A DNA stretch of 64,000 bases from Hyphomicrobiales bacterium (lineage in GTDB: Bacteria > Pseudomonadota > Alphaproteobacteria > Rhizobiales > Rhizobiaceae): positions 62,001 to 126,000 of the forward strand of contig UCAG01000014.1 of assembly GCA_900470285.1 (NCBI GenBank), read 5' to 3'. How positions within the stretch are numbered: position 1 is the first letter of the stretch; each line of letters opens with the position of its first letter. Below the pieces are notes generated by a model. The model had not been told where the DNA came from. It was given only the letters and a program-made list of their open reading frames with translations, and did no database searches. Below, in pieces: positions 36,641 to 47,120 of this stretch. Made by a program: the position numbers and the translations under genes.

Positions 36641-38104
36641 ATGGCACAGGAGCAAGAAAACGGACTGCGCCGCTACGGCAATCTGATCAATGGTGTGTGG
36701 CAGGATGCCGTGCAAGGTGAGGTTTTGGCGCTGAAAAATCCGTCGGATGGTAGTGATCTGGCATTGATCGCCCGTGGTACTGCGGCTGATATTGATTTCG
36801 CCGTTGATGCCGCGCGTGCAGCCTTATCCGGTCTCTGGGGCAAACTGACCGCAACCGAGCGTGGCCGTATTCTTCATAAAATCTCAGAAGCAGTATTGCG
36901 TGAGATTGATCTTCTGACGGTGCTGGAAGCGCGTGATGTCGGCAAACCTTTAACGCAGGCGCGCGCTGATGTGGTGGCGCTGGCGCGTTATCTGGAATTT
37001 TATGGTGCTTCCGCAGATAAGGTGCATGGCGATACGCTGCCCTATCAGAACGGTTTCACAGTTTTGTCTGTCTATGAACCGCATGGTGTGACAGGGCATA
37101 TTATCCCGTGGAATTATCCGATGCAGATTCTCGGCCGCAGCCTTGGCGCGGCTCTGGCTATGGGCAATGCTGCGGTTGTCAAACCGGCGGAAGAGGCCTG
37201 CCTGACCATTCTGGAATTTGCCCGTATTGCCCATGAGGCCGGTCTGCCTGCCGGTGCGTTGAATGTGGTGACCGGTTTAGGTGTTGAGGCCGGAGCGGCT
37301 TTGTCTTCCCATCCGCAGGTCAATCATATTTCTTTCACCGGTTCTTTGCGCACGGGTGAGGCAGTACAAGCGGCAGCGGCTAAAAATGCTGTGCCGGTAA
37401 CGCTGGAACTCGGGGGGAAATCCCCGCAAATCGTGTTTGCTGATGCGGATATTGAACGTGCATTGCCGTTTCTGGTCAATGCAGGCATTCAAAATGCAGG
37501 GCAGACCTGTTCTGCTTCCTCGCGCATTCTTGTGCAGCGTGAAGTCTATGAACAGGTCATCGCCGGTATGAGTGAGCGCTACCGTGCACTTAAAGTTGGC
37601 GCGGCGGAAGCTGATCTGTCGCTGGGGCCGGTTGTTTCCGCCCGTCAGAAAGCCATCGTTGAAGACTATCTGAAACTGGCAGAACAAGACGGTTTGCAGA
37701 TTGCCGCGCAAGGCGAGCTGAGTGCTGATGCACCAGAAAATGGCGCCTATGTGCGCCCGACTTTGCTGCGTGATGTGCCACCGCAACACCGTTTGGCGCA
37801 GGAAGAAATTTTCGGTCCCGTACAGGTGATCATGCCGTTCGATACGGAAGAGGAAGCTGTGGCTCTGGCCAACAGCACGCCTTACGGACTGGTTTGTGGT
37901 GTCTGGACAAAGGACGGCGCGCGGCAGTTGCGTATGGCTCATGCGGTGCAGGCCGGACAGGTGTTTATCAATAATTATGGTGCAGGTGGCGGTATTGAGC
38001 TGCCTTTCGGTGGGGTGAAACGCTCCGGCCACGGGCGTGAGAAAGGTTTTGAGGCGCTATATGGTTTTGCCTCACTGAAAACCATTTCAGTCTATCACGG
38101 CTGA
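36641..38104 (+). CDS. Aldehyde dehydrogenase family protein
   Basis: 487-residue NAD(P)-dependent aldehyde dehydrogenase. E256 (VTLELGGKSPQIV) and nucleophile C290 (NAGQTCSASSRIL) are present, with IPWNYP and the FGPVQVIMPF region. It is a hydrolytic ALDH, not MmsA, which lacks the ELGGK Glu. The ATG at 36641 follows GGGAGAG. In one transcription unit with the GntR gene before it and the SDR after it; substrate unknown. Confidence 0.93.
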   Translation: MAQEQENGLRRYGNLINGVWQDAVQGEVLALKNPSDGSDLALIARGTAADIDFAVDAARAALSGLWGKLTATERGRILHKISEAVLREIDLLTVLEARDVGKPLTQARADVVALARYLEFYGASADKVHGDTLPYQNGFTVLSVYEPHGVTGHIIPWNYPMQILGRSLGAALAMGNAAVVKPAEEACLTILEFARIAHEAGLPAGALNVVTGLGVEAGAALSSHPQVNHISFTGSLRTGEAVQAAAAKNAVPVTLELGGKSPQIVFADADIERALPFLVNAGIQNAGQTCSASSRILVQREVYEQVIAGMSERYRALKVGAAEADLSLGPVVSARQKAIVEDYLKLAEQDGLQIAAQGELSADAPENGAYVRPTLLRDVPPQHRLAQEEIFGPVQVIMPFDTEEEAVALANSTPYGLVCGVWTKDGARQLRMAHAVQAGQVFINNYGAGGGIELPFGGVKRSGHGREKGFEALYGFASLKTISVYHG

Positions 38105-38137
38105 TCCGCAGAAAATCGCATGGGAGAATATATTTCA

Positions 38138-38890
38138 ATGACTGGTTCGCTTGATAAGAAAACCGCGATTATTACCGGTGCAGGCTCTGGTTTCGGCGAG
38201 GCTATGGCACGTAAATTTGTGCGGGAAGGCGCAAATGTTGTGGTGGTCGACCGCGATGCTGCGGGTGCAAAACGGGTTGCCGGAGAACTAGGCACGAATG
38301 CTCTGGCGGTTGAAGCGGATATTGCATCGGAAAGCGGTGTGACTGAAGCCGTTCGGCAGGCAATTATGCAATTCGGACGGGTGGACATTCTCATCAACAA
38401 TGCCGGTATCGGCCATAAGCCACAACCGGCGGAAAATGTGCAACCGGATGAATTCGACCGCATTGTCGGGGTAAATATTCGCGGCATTTATCTGATGAGC
38501 CGCGCTTTGATCCCGCATTTTAAAGACAATGGCGGCGGCGTTATTCTCAATATTGCTTCGACAGGCGCTGCCCGTCCGCGCCCTAATCTGACATGGTATA
38601 ATGCCACCAAGGGCTGGGTTGTATCCGCCACTAAGGCGCTGGCGATTGAACTGGCATCAGAGAATATCCGCGTCAACGCGCTCAATCCTGTAGCGGGTGA
38701 AACCCCGTTGCTCACGACATTCATGGGTGAGGATACGGAAGAAATCCGTCAGAAATTCCGCGCTTCCATTCCGCTTGGCCGTTTGCTGAAACCGGAAGAT
38801 TTGGCGGAGAGTGCTGCGTTTTTGTGCTCACCGGCAGCCAGTATGATTACCGGTGTTGCATTGGATGTGGATGGCGGCCGTTCAATTTAA
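38138..38890 (+). CDS. Short-chain dehydrogenase/reductase (SDR)
   Basis: 250-residue classical SDR. Nucleotide-binding TGAGSGFGEAMA, NNAGIG, catalytic Ser in IASTGAARP and YNATKGW (Tyr, Lys), and a C-terminal ALDVDGGRSI. The ATG at 38138 is preferred because GGGAGAA lies 9 bases before it; an in-frame ATG six codons upstream has no ribosome site. Pairs with the ALDH gene upstream, suggesting sequential alcohol then aldehyde oxidation. Confidence 0.92.
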   Translation: MTGSLDKKTAIITGAGSGFGEAMARKFVREGANVVVVDRDAAGAKRVAGELGTNALAVEADIASESGVTEAVRQAIMQFGRVDILINNAGIGHKPQPAENVQPDEFDRIVGVNIRGIYLMSRALIPHFKDNGGGVILNIASTGAARPRPNLTWYNATKGWVVSATKALAIELASENIRVNALNPVAGETPLLTTFMGEDTEEIRQKFRASIPLGRLLKPEDLAESAAFLCSPAASMITGVALDVDGGRSI

Positions 38891-38931
38891 AATGATGGCT
38901 TCGGACAAGATACGCGTAAAAACAAAAAGAT

Positions 38932-38971
38932 AGAGCGTTTTCTACGGTTCAAGATAAGCAGGAAATGCTCT
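38932..38971. repeat. Palindromic repeat between SDR and import operon 3
   Basis: Begins AGAGCGTTTTC and ends GGAAATGCTCT, giving an imperfect hairpin with the same AGAGC...GCTCT ends as 43446-43485. The bases before it (CTTCGGACAAGATACGCGTA) resemble the 3' half of copy A at 13143. The rest of 38891-39039 holds nothing else I can identify. Confidence 0.6.
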
Positions 38972-39039
38972 AAAGTCGGCCAGCTCTATTCCGGTAATTC
39001 CTGAGCATGATCAGGATGTGATAAATAAGGGGACAGGCA

Positions 39040-40536
39040 ATGCGATATAAATATTTGACCGGACAGCTCATGCTGGCAGCAATGACGGGGATTGCTGTTG
39101 TGGCTACGAGTGGGTCAGGGCTGGCAAAAGACACATTGGCAATCGGCGAGGTGCTGGAACCTCCGGGTATGGACCCGACAGCAAATGCTGCGGCTTCTAT
39201 CCGCCGGCTGACCTATAATAATCTCTATGAAGGTCTGGTGCGCATTGATGAAGAGGGCGCTGTTAAGCCGAACCTCGCGGAAAGCTGGACGATTTCGCCG
39301 GATAATCTGACCTATACATTCAAGCTGCGTCAGGGCGTGAAATTTCATAACGGCACGGCATTCGACTGTTCCGTGGTGAAATTCACCTATGACCGCGCGA
39401 TGGCACCGGATTCCACCAATGCGCAGAAGGCACTGTTTGCGCCGATTGAAAAGACCGAGTGTCCTGATCCGGCAAGCGCTGTTGTGACGCTCAAGCGTCC
39501 GTCATCGACTTTCCTGTTCGGGATGGGCTGGGGCGATGCGGTGATGATGGCACCGGATACGATTGCCACCAACAAGACCAATCCTGTTGGCACAGGGCCG
39601 TTCAAATTCAAACGCTGGCTGCAGGGCGACCGGATCGAGTTCGAGCGCAATCCTGATTATTGGGGCGAGCCTACCAAATTATCGAGCGTTACTTTCCGCT
39701 TCATCAGTGATCCGTCAGCCGCTGCCGCTGCGGTCATGGCCGGTGATGTCGATGCATTTCCTGAATTTCCGGCACCGGAGCTGATCAGCCGTCTGCAAAG
39801 TGATGAACGTCTTAGCGTTGAAATCGGCTCGACGGCTGGCAAAGTGATTATGTCGCTTAACAATGCACGCAAGCCGTTTGATGATGTGCGGGTGCGCCGT
39901 GCGCTTGCCCATGCCATCGACCGCAATGTCGTGCAGGAAGCGATCACCACCGGTCTCGCCAAGACCATCGGTGCCCATTACACACCGGCTGAACCGGGTT
40001 ATGTCGATCTGAGCGATACCTATCCTTATGATGTGGCTAAGGCCAAAGCATTGCTGGCTGAAGCCGGTGTCGCTGCCGGTATATCGATCACCATCATGTT
40101 GCCGCCGCCTGCCTATGCACGCCGTGGCGGTGAGGTGATTGCGGCCATGCTGGCAGAAGTTGGCATCGAGGTGAAGCTGGTGCCGGTTGAATTCGCGCAA
40201 TGGCTGGATCAGGTCTTTGCCCGCAGTGATTTCGACGCGACAATTATCGCCCATGTGGAAACCCGCGACCTCGATATTTATGCGCGGGATAAATATTATT
40301 TCAACTATAACAGCCCTGAATATAAGGCGATCTACAAGCAGTTCGCGGAAGCCGTTGATGACAAGCAGCAGCTTGAACTGCTCGGTCAGTTGCAGCGCAA
40401 ACTCGCTGAAGACGAGCCGAATGTGTTTCTCTACGCCCTGCCGAAAATCGGCGTCTGGGATAAGAAGCTCAAAGGTATGTGGAAAAATCAGACCATTCCG
40501 GCCAATGACCTGACCAGTGTGCACTGGGCAGACTGA
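39040..40536 (+). CDS. ABC importer periplasmic solute-binding protein (SBP family 5), import operon 3
   Basis: 498-residue family 5 binding protein. Signal peptide MRYKYLTGQLMLAAMTG..., ending GSGLAKD with cleavage near residue 30. Family patterns: VKPNLAESWTISPDNLTYTF, FHNGTAFDCSVVKFTYDR, VGTGPFKFKRW, NPDYWGEP. AAGGGGA precedes the ATG. First gene of import operon 3, which also holds two permeases and two ATPases, with an amidase gene downstream. Solute unknown; an amide or peptide-like compound would fit. Confidence 0.94.
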   Translation: MRYKYLTGQLMLAAMTGIAVVATSGSGLAKDTLAIGEVLEPPGMDPTANAAASIRRLTYNNLYEGLVRIDEEGAVKPNLAESWTISPDNLTYTFKLRQGVKFHNGTAFDCSVVKFTYDRAMAPDSTNAQKALFAPIEKTECPDPASAVVTLKRPSSTFLFGMGWGDAVMMAPDTIATNKTNPVGTGPFKFKRWLQGDRIEFERNPDYWGEPTKLSSVTFRFISDPSAAAAAVMAGDVDAFPEFPAPELISRLQSDERLSVEIGSTAGKVIMSLNNARKPFDDVRVRRALAHAIDRNVVQEAITTGLAKTIGAHYTPAEPGYVDLSDTYPYDVAKAKALLAEAGVAAGISITIMLPPPAYARRGGEVIAAMLAEVGIEVKLVPVEFAQWLDQVFARSDFDATIIAHVETRDLDIYARDKYYFNYNSPEYKAIYKQFAEAVDDKQQLELLGQLQRKLAEDEPNVFLYALPKIGVWDKKLKGMWKNQTIPANDLTSVHWAD

Positions 40537-40575
40537 CCCTGTTGATGCTGAAATGAATATTGAAGGAGGCCGCAT

Positions 40576-41529
40576 TTGCTGCGTTATTTTACAGGGCGTC
40601 TGATCTCTCTGATCCTGACGACGCTGGCGGCCTCTGTTATTGTTTTCCTGCTGATGCAGGTGCTTCCGGGTGATCCGGCAGCGATTATGCTTGGTATTAA
40701 TGCGCAACCGGACACTTTGGCAGCCTTGCAAAAACAACTCGGTCTTGATGCCCCGCTGATTGTCCGTTACTTCAACTGGATTACCGGCTTTCCGGTTGGT
40801 GATTTCGGCACCAGCTATACTTATTCCGTGCCGATAAGTGAGCTGATCGGACCACGCTTGCAGGTGACTTTACCGCTGGCGGTGCTGGCAATGATCCTCT
40901 CCGTGGTGATTGCCATTCCTCTTGGCGTGATTGCCGCTTCAAAGCGCGGTAGTGCTACCGATGTGGTGGGGATGGGCGTTGCACAGATCGGTGTGGCAAT
41001 TCCGAATTTCTGGCTCGGTTTGTTGCTGATTCTGTTTTTCGCCCTTACGCTTGGCTGGTTTCCGGCTTCCGGTTTTGCCGGTTGGGAAAATGGTCTGTGG
41101 GCAGGCACCCGCTCGCTGATCCTGCCGGCGGTGGCGCTGGCCTTGCCGCTGGCTGCTATTCTGGCGCGTGTTACCCGTTCCGCAGTGCTTGAAACGCTGA
41201 GTGAAGATTTTGTGCGTACAGCCCGCGCCAAGGGCTTGAGCCGCAATGCAGCTTTGTGGAAACATGCGACGCCCAATGCCCTGATCCCTGTGGTGACGAT
41301 CTTGGGTCTGCAATTCTCATTCCTGCTGGCCGGTACGATCATTATCGAAAACGTATTCAATTTACCGGGGCTTGGTCGTTTGATTTTCCAGTCGATTGCG
41401 CAGCGCGATCTGGTCACGGTGCAGTCGCTGGTGACCTTACTCGCGGCAAGCGTGATTGCGGTGAACTTCTTGGTGGATATGGCCTATGGTTTTCTTGATC
41501 CGCGCCTGTCGACAGGAGTGCGGGCATGA
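40576..41529 (+). CDS. PepT-family ABC importer, permease subunit (DppB-like), import operon 3
   Basis: 317-residue permease starting with TTG at 40576, supported by AAGGAGG seven bases upstream. DppB pattern VIVFLLMQVLPGDPAAIMLG, GLDAPLIVRYFNWITG, EAA region SEDFVRTARAKGLSRN and end GFLDPRLSTG. Overlaps the DppC-like gene by 4 bases. Confidence 0.93.
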   Translation: MLRYFTGRLISLILTTLAASVIVFLLMQVLPGDPAAIMLGINAQPDTLAALQKQLGLDAPLIVRYFNWITGFPVGDFGTSYTYSVPISELIGPRLQVTLPLAVLAMILSVVIAIPLGVIAASKRGSATDVVGMGVAQIGVAIPNFWLGLLLILFFALTLGWFPASGFAGWENGLWAGTRSLILPAVALALPLAAILARVTRSAVLETLSEDFVRTARAKGLSRNAALWKHATPNALIPVVTILGLQFSFLLAGTIIIENVFNLPGLGRLIFQSIAQRDLVTVQSLVTLLAASVIAVNFLVDMAYGFLDPRLSTGVRA

Positions 41530-42392
41530 GTATGGCAGAGAATTTCTCCCGTCGCAGCCGTATGGTCTTGCTGTCTTTCGGACTGAGCCGCAGCCTGATG
41601 ATCGGGACAATCATTACCGGATTTCTGATCGGACTGGCCGTACTGTCACTGGTCTGGACACCTTACAGTCCCACGGGCATGAATATTCTGCGCAAATTGC
41701 AGGGGCCGTCGATGCAGCATTGGCTGGGCACAGATGCGCTTGGCCGTGATGTGTTGTCGATGGTCATGGTCGGTGCGCGTAATTCTTTATCGGTGGCTTT
41801 AATCGCTGTTGCGGTTGGTATGGGGCTTGGCGTGCCGCTCGGCGCCTATGCGGCTGCACGCGGTGGCATGATCGACGGTTTTGTTATGCGCATGACCGAT
41901 CTGGCTTTTGCTTTTCCGGCGCTGCTGACAGCTGTGATTATCACTGCGGTTTTCGGGCCTGGCGCGGTAAATGCGATGATCGCTATTGGTATTTTCAATA
42001 TTCCGGTTTTCGCCCGTATTACTCGTGGTGCGTCGATGGGGCTGTGGAAGCGCGATTATGTGCTGGCCGCCCGCTGTGCGGGGCGCGGTGATGTGGCGAT
42101 TACGCTGGATCACATTCTGCCGAATATCGGCCATGTGCTGATCGTGCAGGCGACTATTCAGTTTGCTTTGGCGATCGTGGCTGAAGCCGGTTTGTCCTAT
42201 GTCGGTCTTGGCACGCAGCCGCCGATGCCAAGCTGGGGCAAAATGCTCAATGATGCGCAGACCTATATTTATGATGCGCCGCATCTGGCGATTTTTCCGG
42301 GGCTGGCCATTACCTTTGCGGTTCTCGGGTTGAATATGCTGGGGGATGGTTTGCGTGATATACTCGACCCGCGTGTCAGGAGAGAGAGATGA
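41526..42392 (+). CDS. PepT-family ABC importer, permease subunit (DppC-like), import operon 3
   Basis: 288-residue permease with the DppC motif HWLGTDALGRDVLSMVMVGAR, helices through LAFAFPALLTAVIITAVFG, an EAA region around YVLAARCAGRGDVAI and the end LRDILDPRVRRE. Four-base ATGA overlaps join it to both neighbours. Confidence 0.93.
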   Translation: MSMAENFSRRSRMVLLSFGLSRSLMIGTIITGFLIGLAVLSLVWTPYSPTGMNILRKLQGPSMQHWLGTDALGRDVLSMVMVGARNSLSVALIAVAVGMGLGVPLGAYAAARGGMIDGFVMRMTDLAFAFPALLTAVIITAVFGPGAVNAMIAIGIFNIPVFARITRGASMGLWKRDYVLAARCAGRGDVAITLDHILPNIGHVLIVQATIQFALAIVAEAGLSYVGLGTQPPMPSWGKMLNDAQTYIYDAPHLAIFPGLAITFAVLGLNMLGDGLRDILDPRVRRER

Positions 42393-43447
42393 CTACACCG
42401 CTTCTCGAAATCCGTGATTTGGGCGTGCATTTGCAAGCCGGAGGCAGACAAGCTGAAATCCTGTCCGGCATCACACTGACACTGAACCGTGGTGAACGTC
42501 TGGGCATTGTCGGGGAATCCGGCTCAGGCAAATCAATCACTGCATTGGCGGTGATGGGTTTGCTGCCGCATCGTATGGCTTTAAGCGGAACCTTGCGCTT
42601 TGACGGGCAGGATCTGACGACAATTTCAGAGGCTACCCATTGCACTATGCGCGGTCGGCAGATGGCGATGATATTTCAGGAGCCGATGACGGCACTGAAC
42701 CCGATCAAAACCATCGGTGCGCAGATCAGTGAAGGCCGTCGCCTGCATCTGAGAGAAAACCGCGCCGATGCTGACAAAACCGCACGGCGTTTGCTGGATC
42801 GCGTCGGTCTTGCTGCCCCGCGTTTTGATCTGGAGCTTTATCCGCACCAATTATCCGGCGGTCAGCGCCAGCGCGTGATGATTGCTATGGCACTGGCCTG
42901 CGAGCCGGAATTGCTGATCGCTGACGAGCCGACCACGGCACTGGACGTGACCGTTCAGGCGCAAATTCTTGATCTGCTGGATGAGCTGATCGACGAGAGC
43001 GGCACAGCACTGCTGCTGATTACCCATGATCTCGGTGTAGTCTCGGAAATGACAGATCGCATTGCAGTGATGTATGCAGGACGCGTGGTTGAAACCGGCG
43101 ATACGCAGGATGTTTTCCGTCACATGGCGCATCCTTATGCGCGCGGGCTTTTTGCAGCCTCTCCCCATAGTCTGACAATGCGGCCAAAGCCGGAAAACAC
43201 GGATAAACGCCAGCGTCTGACCACGATTGCCGGTGTGGTGCCTGATCCGTTCAGTCGTTTGCCGCAATGCGGCTTTGCAGACCGCTGCCGTTTTGTACAG
43301 GCGGATTGCCGTGCAACAGTGCCGCCGTTAGGCAATACGGATTTTCTCGACGTGGCGCATCGGGTCGCCTGTTTTCATCCGTTGGAGCATTTCCAGCAAA
43401 AGTGGGAACCGGTTTTGCGTCCGGAATGCGTAGCAACTAAGAGATAG
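42389..43447 (+). CDS. PepT-family ABC importer ATPase (DppD-like), import operon 3, with repeat-encoded C-terminus
   Basis: 352-residue ATPase. Walker [12 protein letters not shown], signature LSGGQRQR, Walker [13 protein letters not shown] and switch ITHDLGVV are intact, and the Cys-rich extension is present ([14 protein letters not shown], then HRVACFHP). The last 20 residues (from EHFQQKW to ATKR) are encoded by a palindromic repeat copy at 43385 onward, and the TAG stop lies where the next repeat begins. The tail is therefore a recent addition unlike the family end. Confidence 0.93.
   Translation: MTTPLLEIRDLGVHLQAGGRQAEILSGITLTLNRGERLGIVGESGSGKSITALAVMGLLPHRMALSGTLRFDGQDLTTISEATHCTMRGRQMAMIFQEPMTALNPIKTIGAQISEGRRLHLRENRADADKTARRLLDRVGLAAPRFDLELYPHQLSGGQRQRVMIAMALACEPELLIADEPTTALDVTVQAQILDLLDELIDESGTALLLITHDLGVVSEMTDRIAVMYAGRVVETGDTQDVFRHMAHPYARGLFAASPHSLTMRPKPENTDKRQRLTTIAGVVPDPFSRLPQCGFADRCRFVQADCRATVPPLGNTDFLDVAHRVACFHPLEHFQQKWEPVLRPECVATKR
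43385..43420 (+). repeat. Palindromic repeat, copy B, inside the 3' end of an ABC ATPase gene
   Basis: Core GAGCATTTCCAGCAAAAGTG plus 16 more bases, 34 of 36 identical with copy A at 13143 by eye. It is translated in frame as the C-terminal tail of the DppD-like protein. Confidence 0.75.
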
Positions 43448-43485
43448 AGCATTTCTAATGATTTGTTTTAAAATAGAAATGCTCT
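43446..43485. repeat. Palindromic repeat with 12-bp perfect arms
   Basis: AGAGCATTTCTA and TAGAAATGCTCT enclose a 16-base A/T-rich loop. Lies between the two ATPase genes, abutting copy B. It could also act as an intercistronic hairpin. Confidence 0.75.
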
Positions 43486-43501
43486 TGGATGAGGTGATGG
43501 C

Positions 43502-44326
43502 ATGACCGCTCTTCTGGAAGTGCGTGATCTGGTGCGTGATTATACGCTGCCAAAACAATCCTTGCTTTCCAAGCCGCAAAATTTGCGGGTGCTGCATGGT
43601 GTCAGCCTCAGCCTGAAGCAGGGTGAAAGTCTCGGCATTGTCGGCGAGTCCGGTTCCGGCAAATCCACATTGGCACGATCAGTGATGGGGCTGGAAAAGC
43701 CGCAATCCGGTAGTGTGACAATCAATGGTAAGGATATTTACAGTCTGGGGCGGGCGGAGCTGAAAGCCGCACGCAAAGAGTTTCAGGCTATTTTTCAGGA
43801 TCCTTACGGCTCGCTCGACCCGCGTCATTCAGTGCGCCGTATTCTGGCAGAGCCGGTTGTATCACTGCAGGATGCCACAACGGCAGAAAGCCGCGAGGAG
43901 CGTATCCGTCAGGTACTGGAAGCCGTTGGTCTGGCCGCATCAGCTGCGGATAAATATCCGCATGAATTTTCCGGCGGTCAGCGCCAGCGTATCGCCATTG
44001 CCCGCGCCCTGATCACGCGCCCGAAACTGATTGTTGCCGATGAGCCGGTTTCAGCGCTGGATGTTTCCATTCAGGCGCAGGTGCTCAATCTGATGATGGA
44101 TTTGCAGGAGCAATTCGGACTGTCTTATTTGTTTATCAGTCACGATCTGGGCGTGATGCGGGTGATTACAGACCGTGTGGCGGTGATCCATCTGGGCAGA
44201 ATTGTTGAGGAAGGGCCGACCAATGAAGTCTTTGACAATCCGCAGCATCCATACACACAAGCACTGGTGAATGCTGTGCCAAAACCGTTTTCAGGTCGCC
44301 GTAAAATGCGGGTGAAAACTTTGTAA
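43502..44326 (+). CDS. PepT-family ABC importer ATPase (DppF-like, short form), import operon 3
   Basis: 274 residues. Walker [13 protein letters not shown], signature FSGGQRQR, Walker [13 protein letters not shown] and switch FISHDLGVM are intact. It ends soon after NPQHPYTQALVNAVPKP and lacks the 40-60 residue Cys-containing extension seen in the other five ATPases here, so it is short for DppF. GATGAGGTG precedes the ATG. Probably functional as an ATPase. Confidence 0.92.
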   Translation: MTALLEVRDLVRDYTLPKQSLLSKPQNLRVLHGVSLSLKQGESLGIVGESGSGKSTLARSVMGLEKPQSGSVTINGKDIYSLGRAELKAARKEFQAIFQDPYGSLDPRHSVRRILAEPVVSLQDATTAESREERIRQVLEAVGLAASAADKYPHEFSGGQRQRIAIARALITRPKLIVADEPVSALDVSIQAQVLNLMMDLQEQFGLSYLFISHDLGVMRVITDRVAVIHLGRIVEEGPTNEVFDNPQHPYTQALVNAVPKPFSGRRKMRVKTL

Positions 44327-44400
44327 TGAAAAACTGAATGTCTGCCTGACCATCAAAGCCCGTTAAGAGGTTTGCGTCAGACAGGGAAATGGGAGCAGAT

Positions 44401-45786
44401 ATGTCCGAGCTTGCTGATTTAAGCGCTGTGGAAATGGTCGCCGGTTATAAGGCGGGTACGCTGTCGCCGGTGGAAGTGGCAGAATCCGTGATCGACCGGA
44501 TTGAGCGCTGCGAGCCGCAGCTTCATGCGATGTGGGCTTTTGAGCCGGAGGCGGCACTGGCTGCGGCAACCTTGTCGGAAGGTCGCTGGAGGCGGAAAGA
44601 AGAACGCGGGCCGATTGACGGCGTGCCGCTGACAATCAAAGAAAATATCGCCACAAAAGGTCTGCCGGTGCCGCTCGGCTGCGCCGCAATAGCATTGAAC
44701 CCCGCTGCAAAAGATGCGCCGCCAGCTGCCCGTTCCCGTGAGAGCGGCGGTATTATTTTGGGTAAAACGACCATGCCTGATCTCGGCATGTTGTCGTCCG
44801 GCCTGTCGAGTTTCCATGAACTGGCACGCAATCCGTGGGATCTGGCCACCAATCCCGGCGGCTCCAGTGCGGGAGCGGGAACGGCTGCGGCTGCCGGTTA
44901 CGGTCCTTTGCATATCGGTACGGATATTGGTGGCTCCATCCGCCTGCCCGCCGGTTGGTGCGGGGTGGTCGGACTCAAACCGTCTTTTGGACGTATTCCG
45001 ATTGATCCGCCTTTCATCGGCCGTGTTGCAGGGCCGATGACACGGACGGTGGCGGATGCTGCACTTTATATGTCGGTTCTGTCCAAGCCGGATCGTCGCG
45101 ATCCGATGAGCCTGCCTTACAGTCGTATTGACTGGATGAATCTAGGCCGCGATGTCAAGGATCTGCGTATAGGCCTGTGGCTGGATGCCGGTTTTGGTTC
45201 TGTCGTAGAACCTGAGGTCAAAGCGGCGGTAGAAGCTGCAGCGCAAGCCTTTGCCAATGCCGGTGCGATTGTAGAGGAAGTGCCTAGCTATCTCACCCGT
45301 GAGATGATTGACGGGCTGGATCATTTCTGGCGTGTGCGCTCATGGGGCGACATCTCTAAAATGACGCCGGATAATCAGGCAAAAATCCTGCCTTATATTT
45401 ATCAATGGGCAGAAGGCGGTAAGGATTTGAACGGTGCGCAGGTCTATCAGGGCTTTGCGCAGATCGAGGCCATGCGCAATGCGGCTCTGGCGGCAATCAG
45501 TTCTTATGATTTTATCATTTCGCCGACATCACCGATGCCGACATATCCGGCAGAATGGGCATCGCCGCTGAATGATCCGCAACGCCCGTTCGAGCATATT
45601 GCTTTTACCGTTGCCATGAATATGTCGGAACAACCTGCTGTGTCTGTCAACTGTGGTTATACGGAAAAAGGGTTGCCGATCGGTTTGCAGATTATCGGTC
45701 AGCGTTTTGATGATCTGGGGGTGTTGCAACTTGCCCATGCCTATGAGCGGCTTCGCCCGCAGCAAAGGTCTTGGCCGAAAATATAG
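44401..45786 (+). CDS. Amidase signature family hydrolase
   Basis: 461-residue amidase. The Ser-cisSer-Lys triad is visible: K80 (TIKENIA), Ser155 in NPGGSSAGAG and nucleophile S179 in TDIGGSIRLPA. No signal peptide, so cytoplasmic. The ATG at 44401 follows GGGAGCAG; an ATG 4 codons earlier is poorer. It sits 74 bases after import operon 3 on the same strand, so it may hydrolyse the imported amide. Specific substrate unknown. Confidence 0.92.
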   Translation: MSELADLSAVEMVAGYKAGTLSPVEVAESVIDRIERCEPQLHAMWAFEPEAALAAATLSEGRWRRKEERGPIDGVPLTIKENIATKGLPVPLGCAAIALNPAAKDAPPAARSRESGGIILGKTTMPDLGMLSSGLSSFHELARNPWDLATNPGGSSAGAGTAAAAGYGPLHIGTDIGGSIRLPAGWCGVVGLKPSFGRIPIDPPFIGRVAGPMTRTVADAALYMSVLSKPDRRDPMSLPYSRIDWMNLGRDVKDLRIGLWLDAGFGSVVEPEVKAAVEAAAQAFANAGAIVEEVPSYLTREMIDGLDHFWRVRSWGDISKMTPDNQAKILPYIYQWAEGGKDLNGAQVYQGFAQIEAMRNAALAAISSYDFIISPTSPMPTYPAEWASPLNDPQRPFEHIAFTVAMNMSEQPAVSVNCGYTEKGLPIGLQIIGQRFDDLGVLQLAHAYERLRPQQRSWPKI

Positions 45787-47118
<1,332 letters not shown>

Positions 47119-47120
47119 TC

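Noticed and set aside
36641-38104. Aldehyde dehydrogenase as MmsA (methylmalonate semialdehyde dehydrogenase)
   Set aside because: It carries the ELGGK glutamate of hydrolytic ALDHs, which MmsA lacks.
13143-43485. Repeats as a CRISPR array
   Set aside because: Copies are single, far apart and palindromic, with no regular spacers or cas genes.
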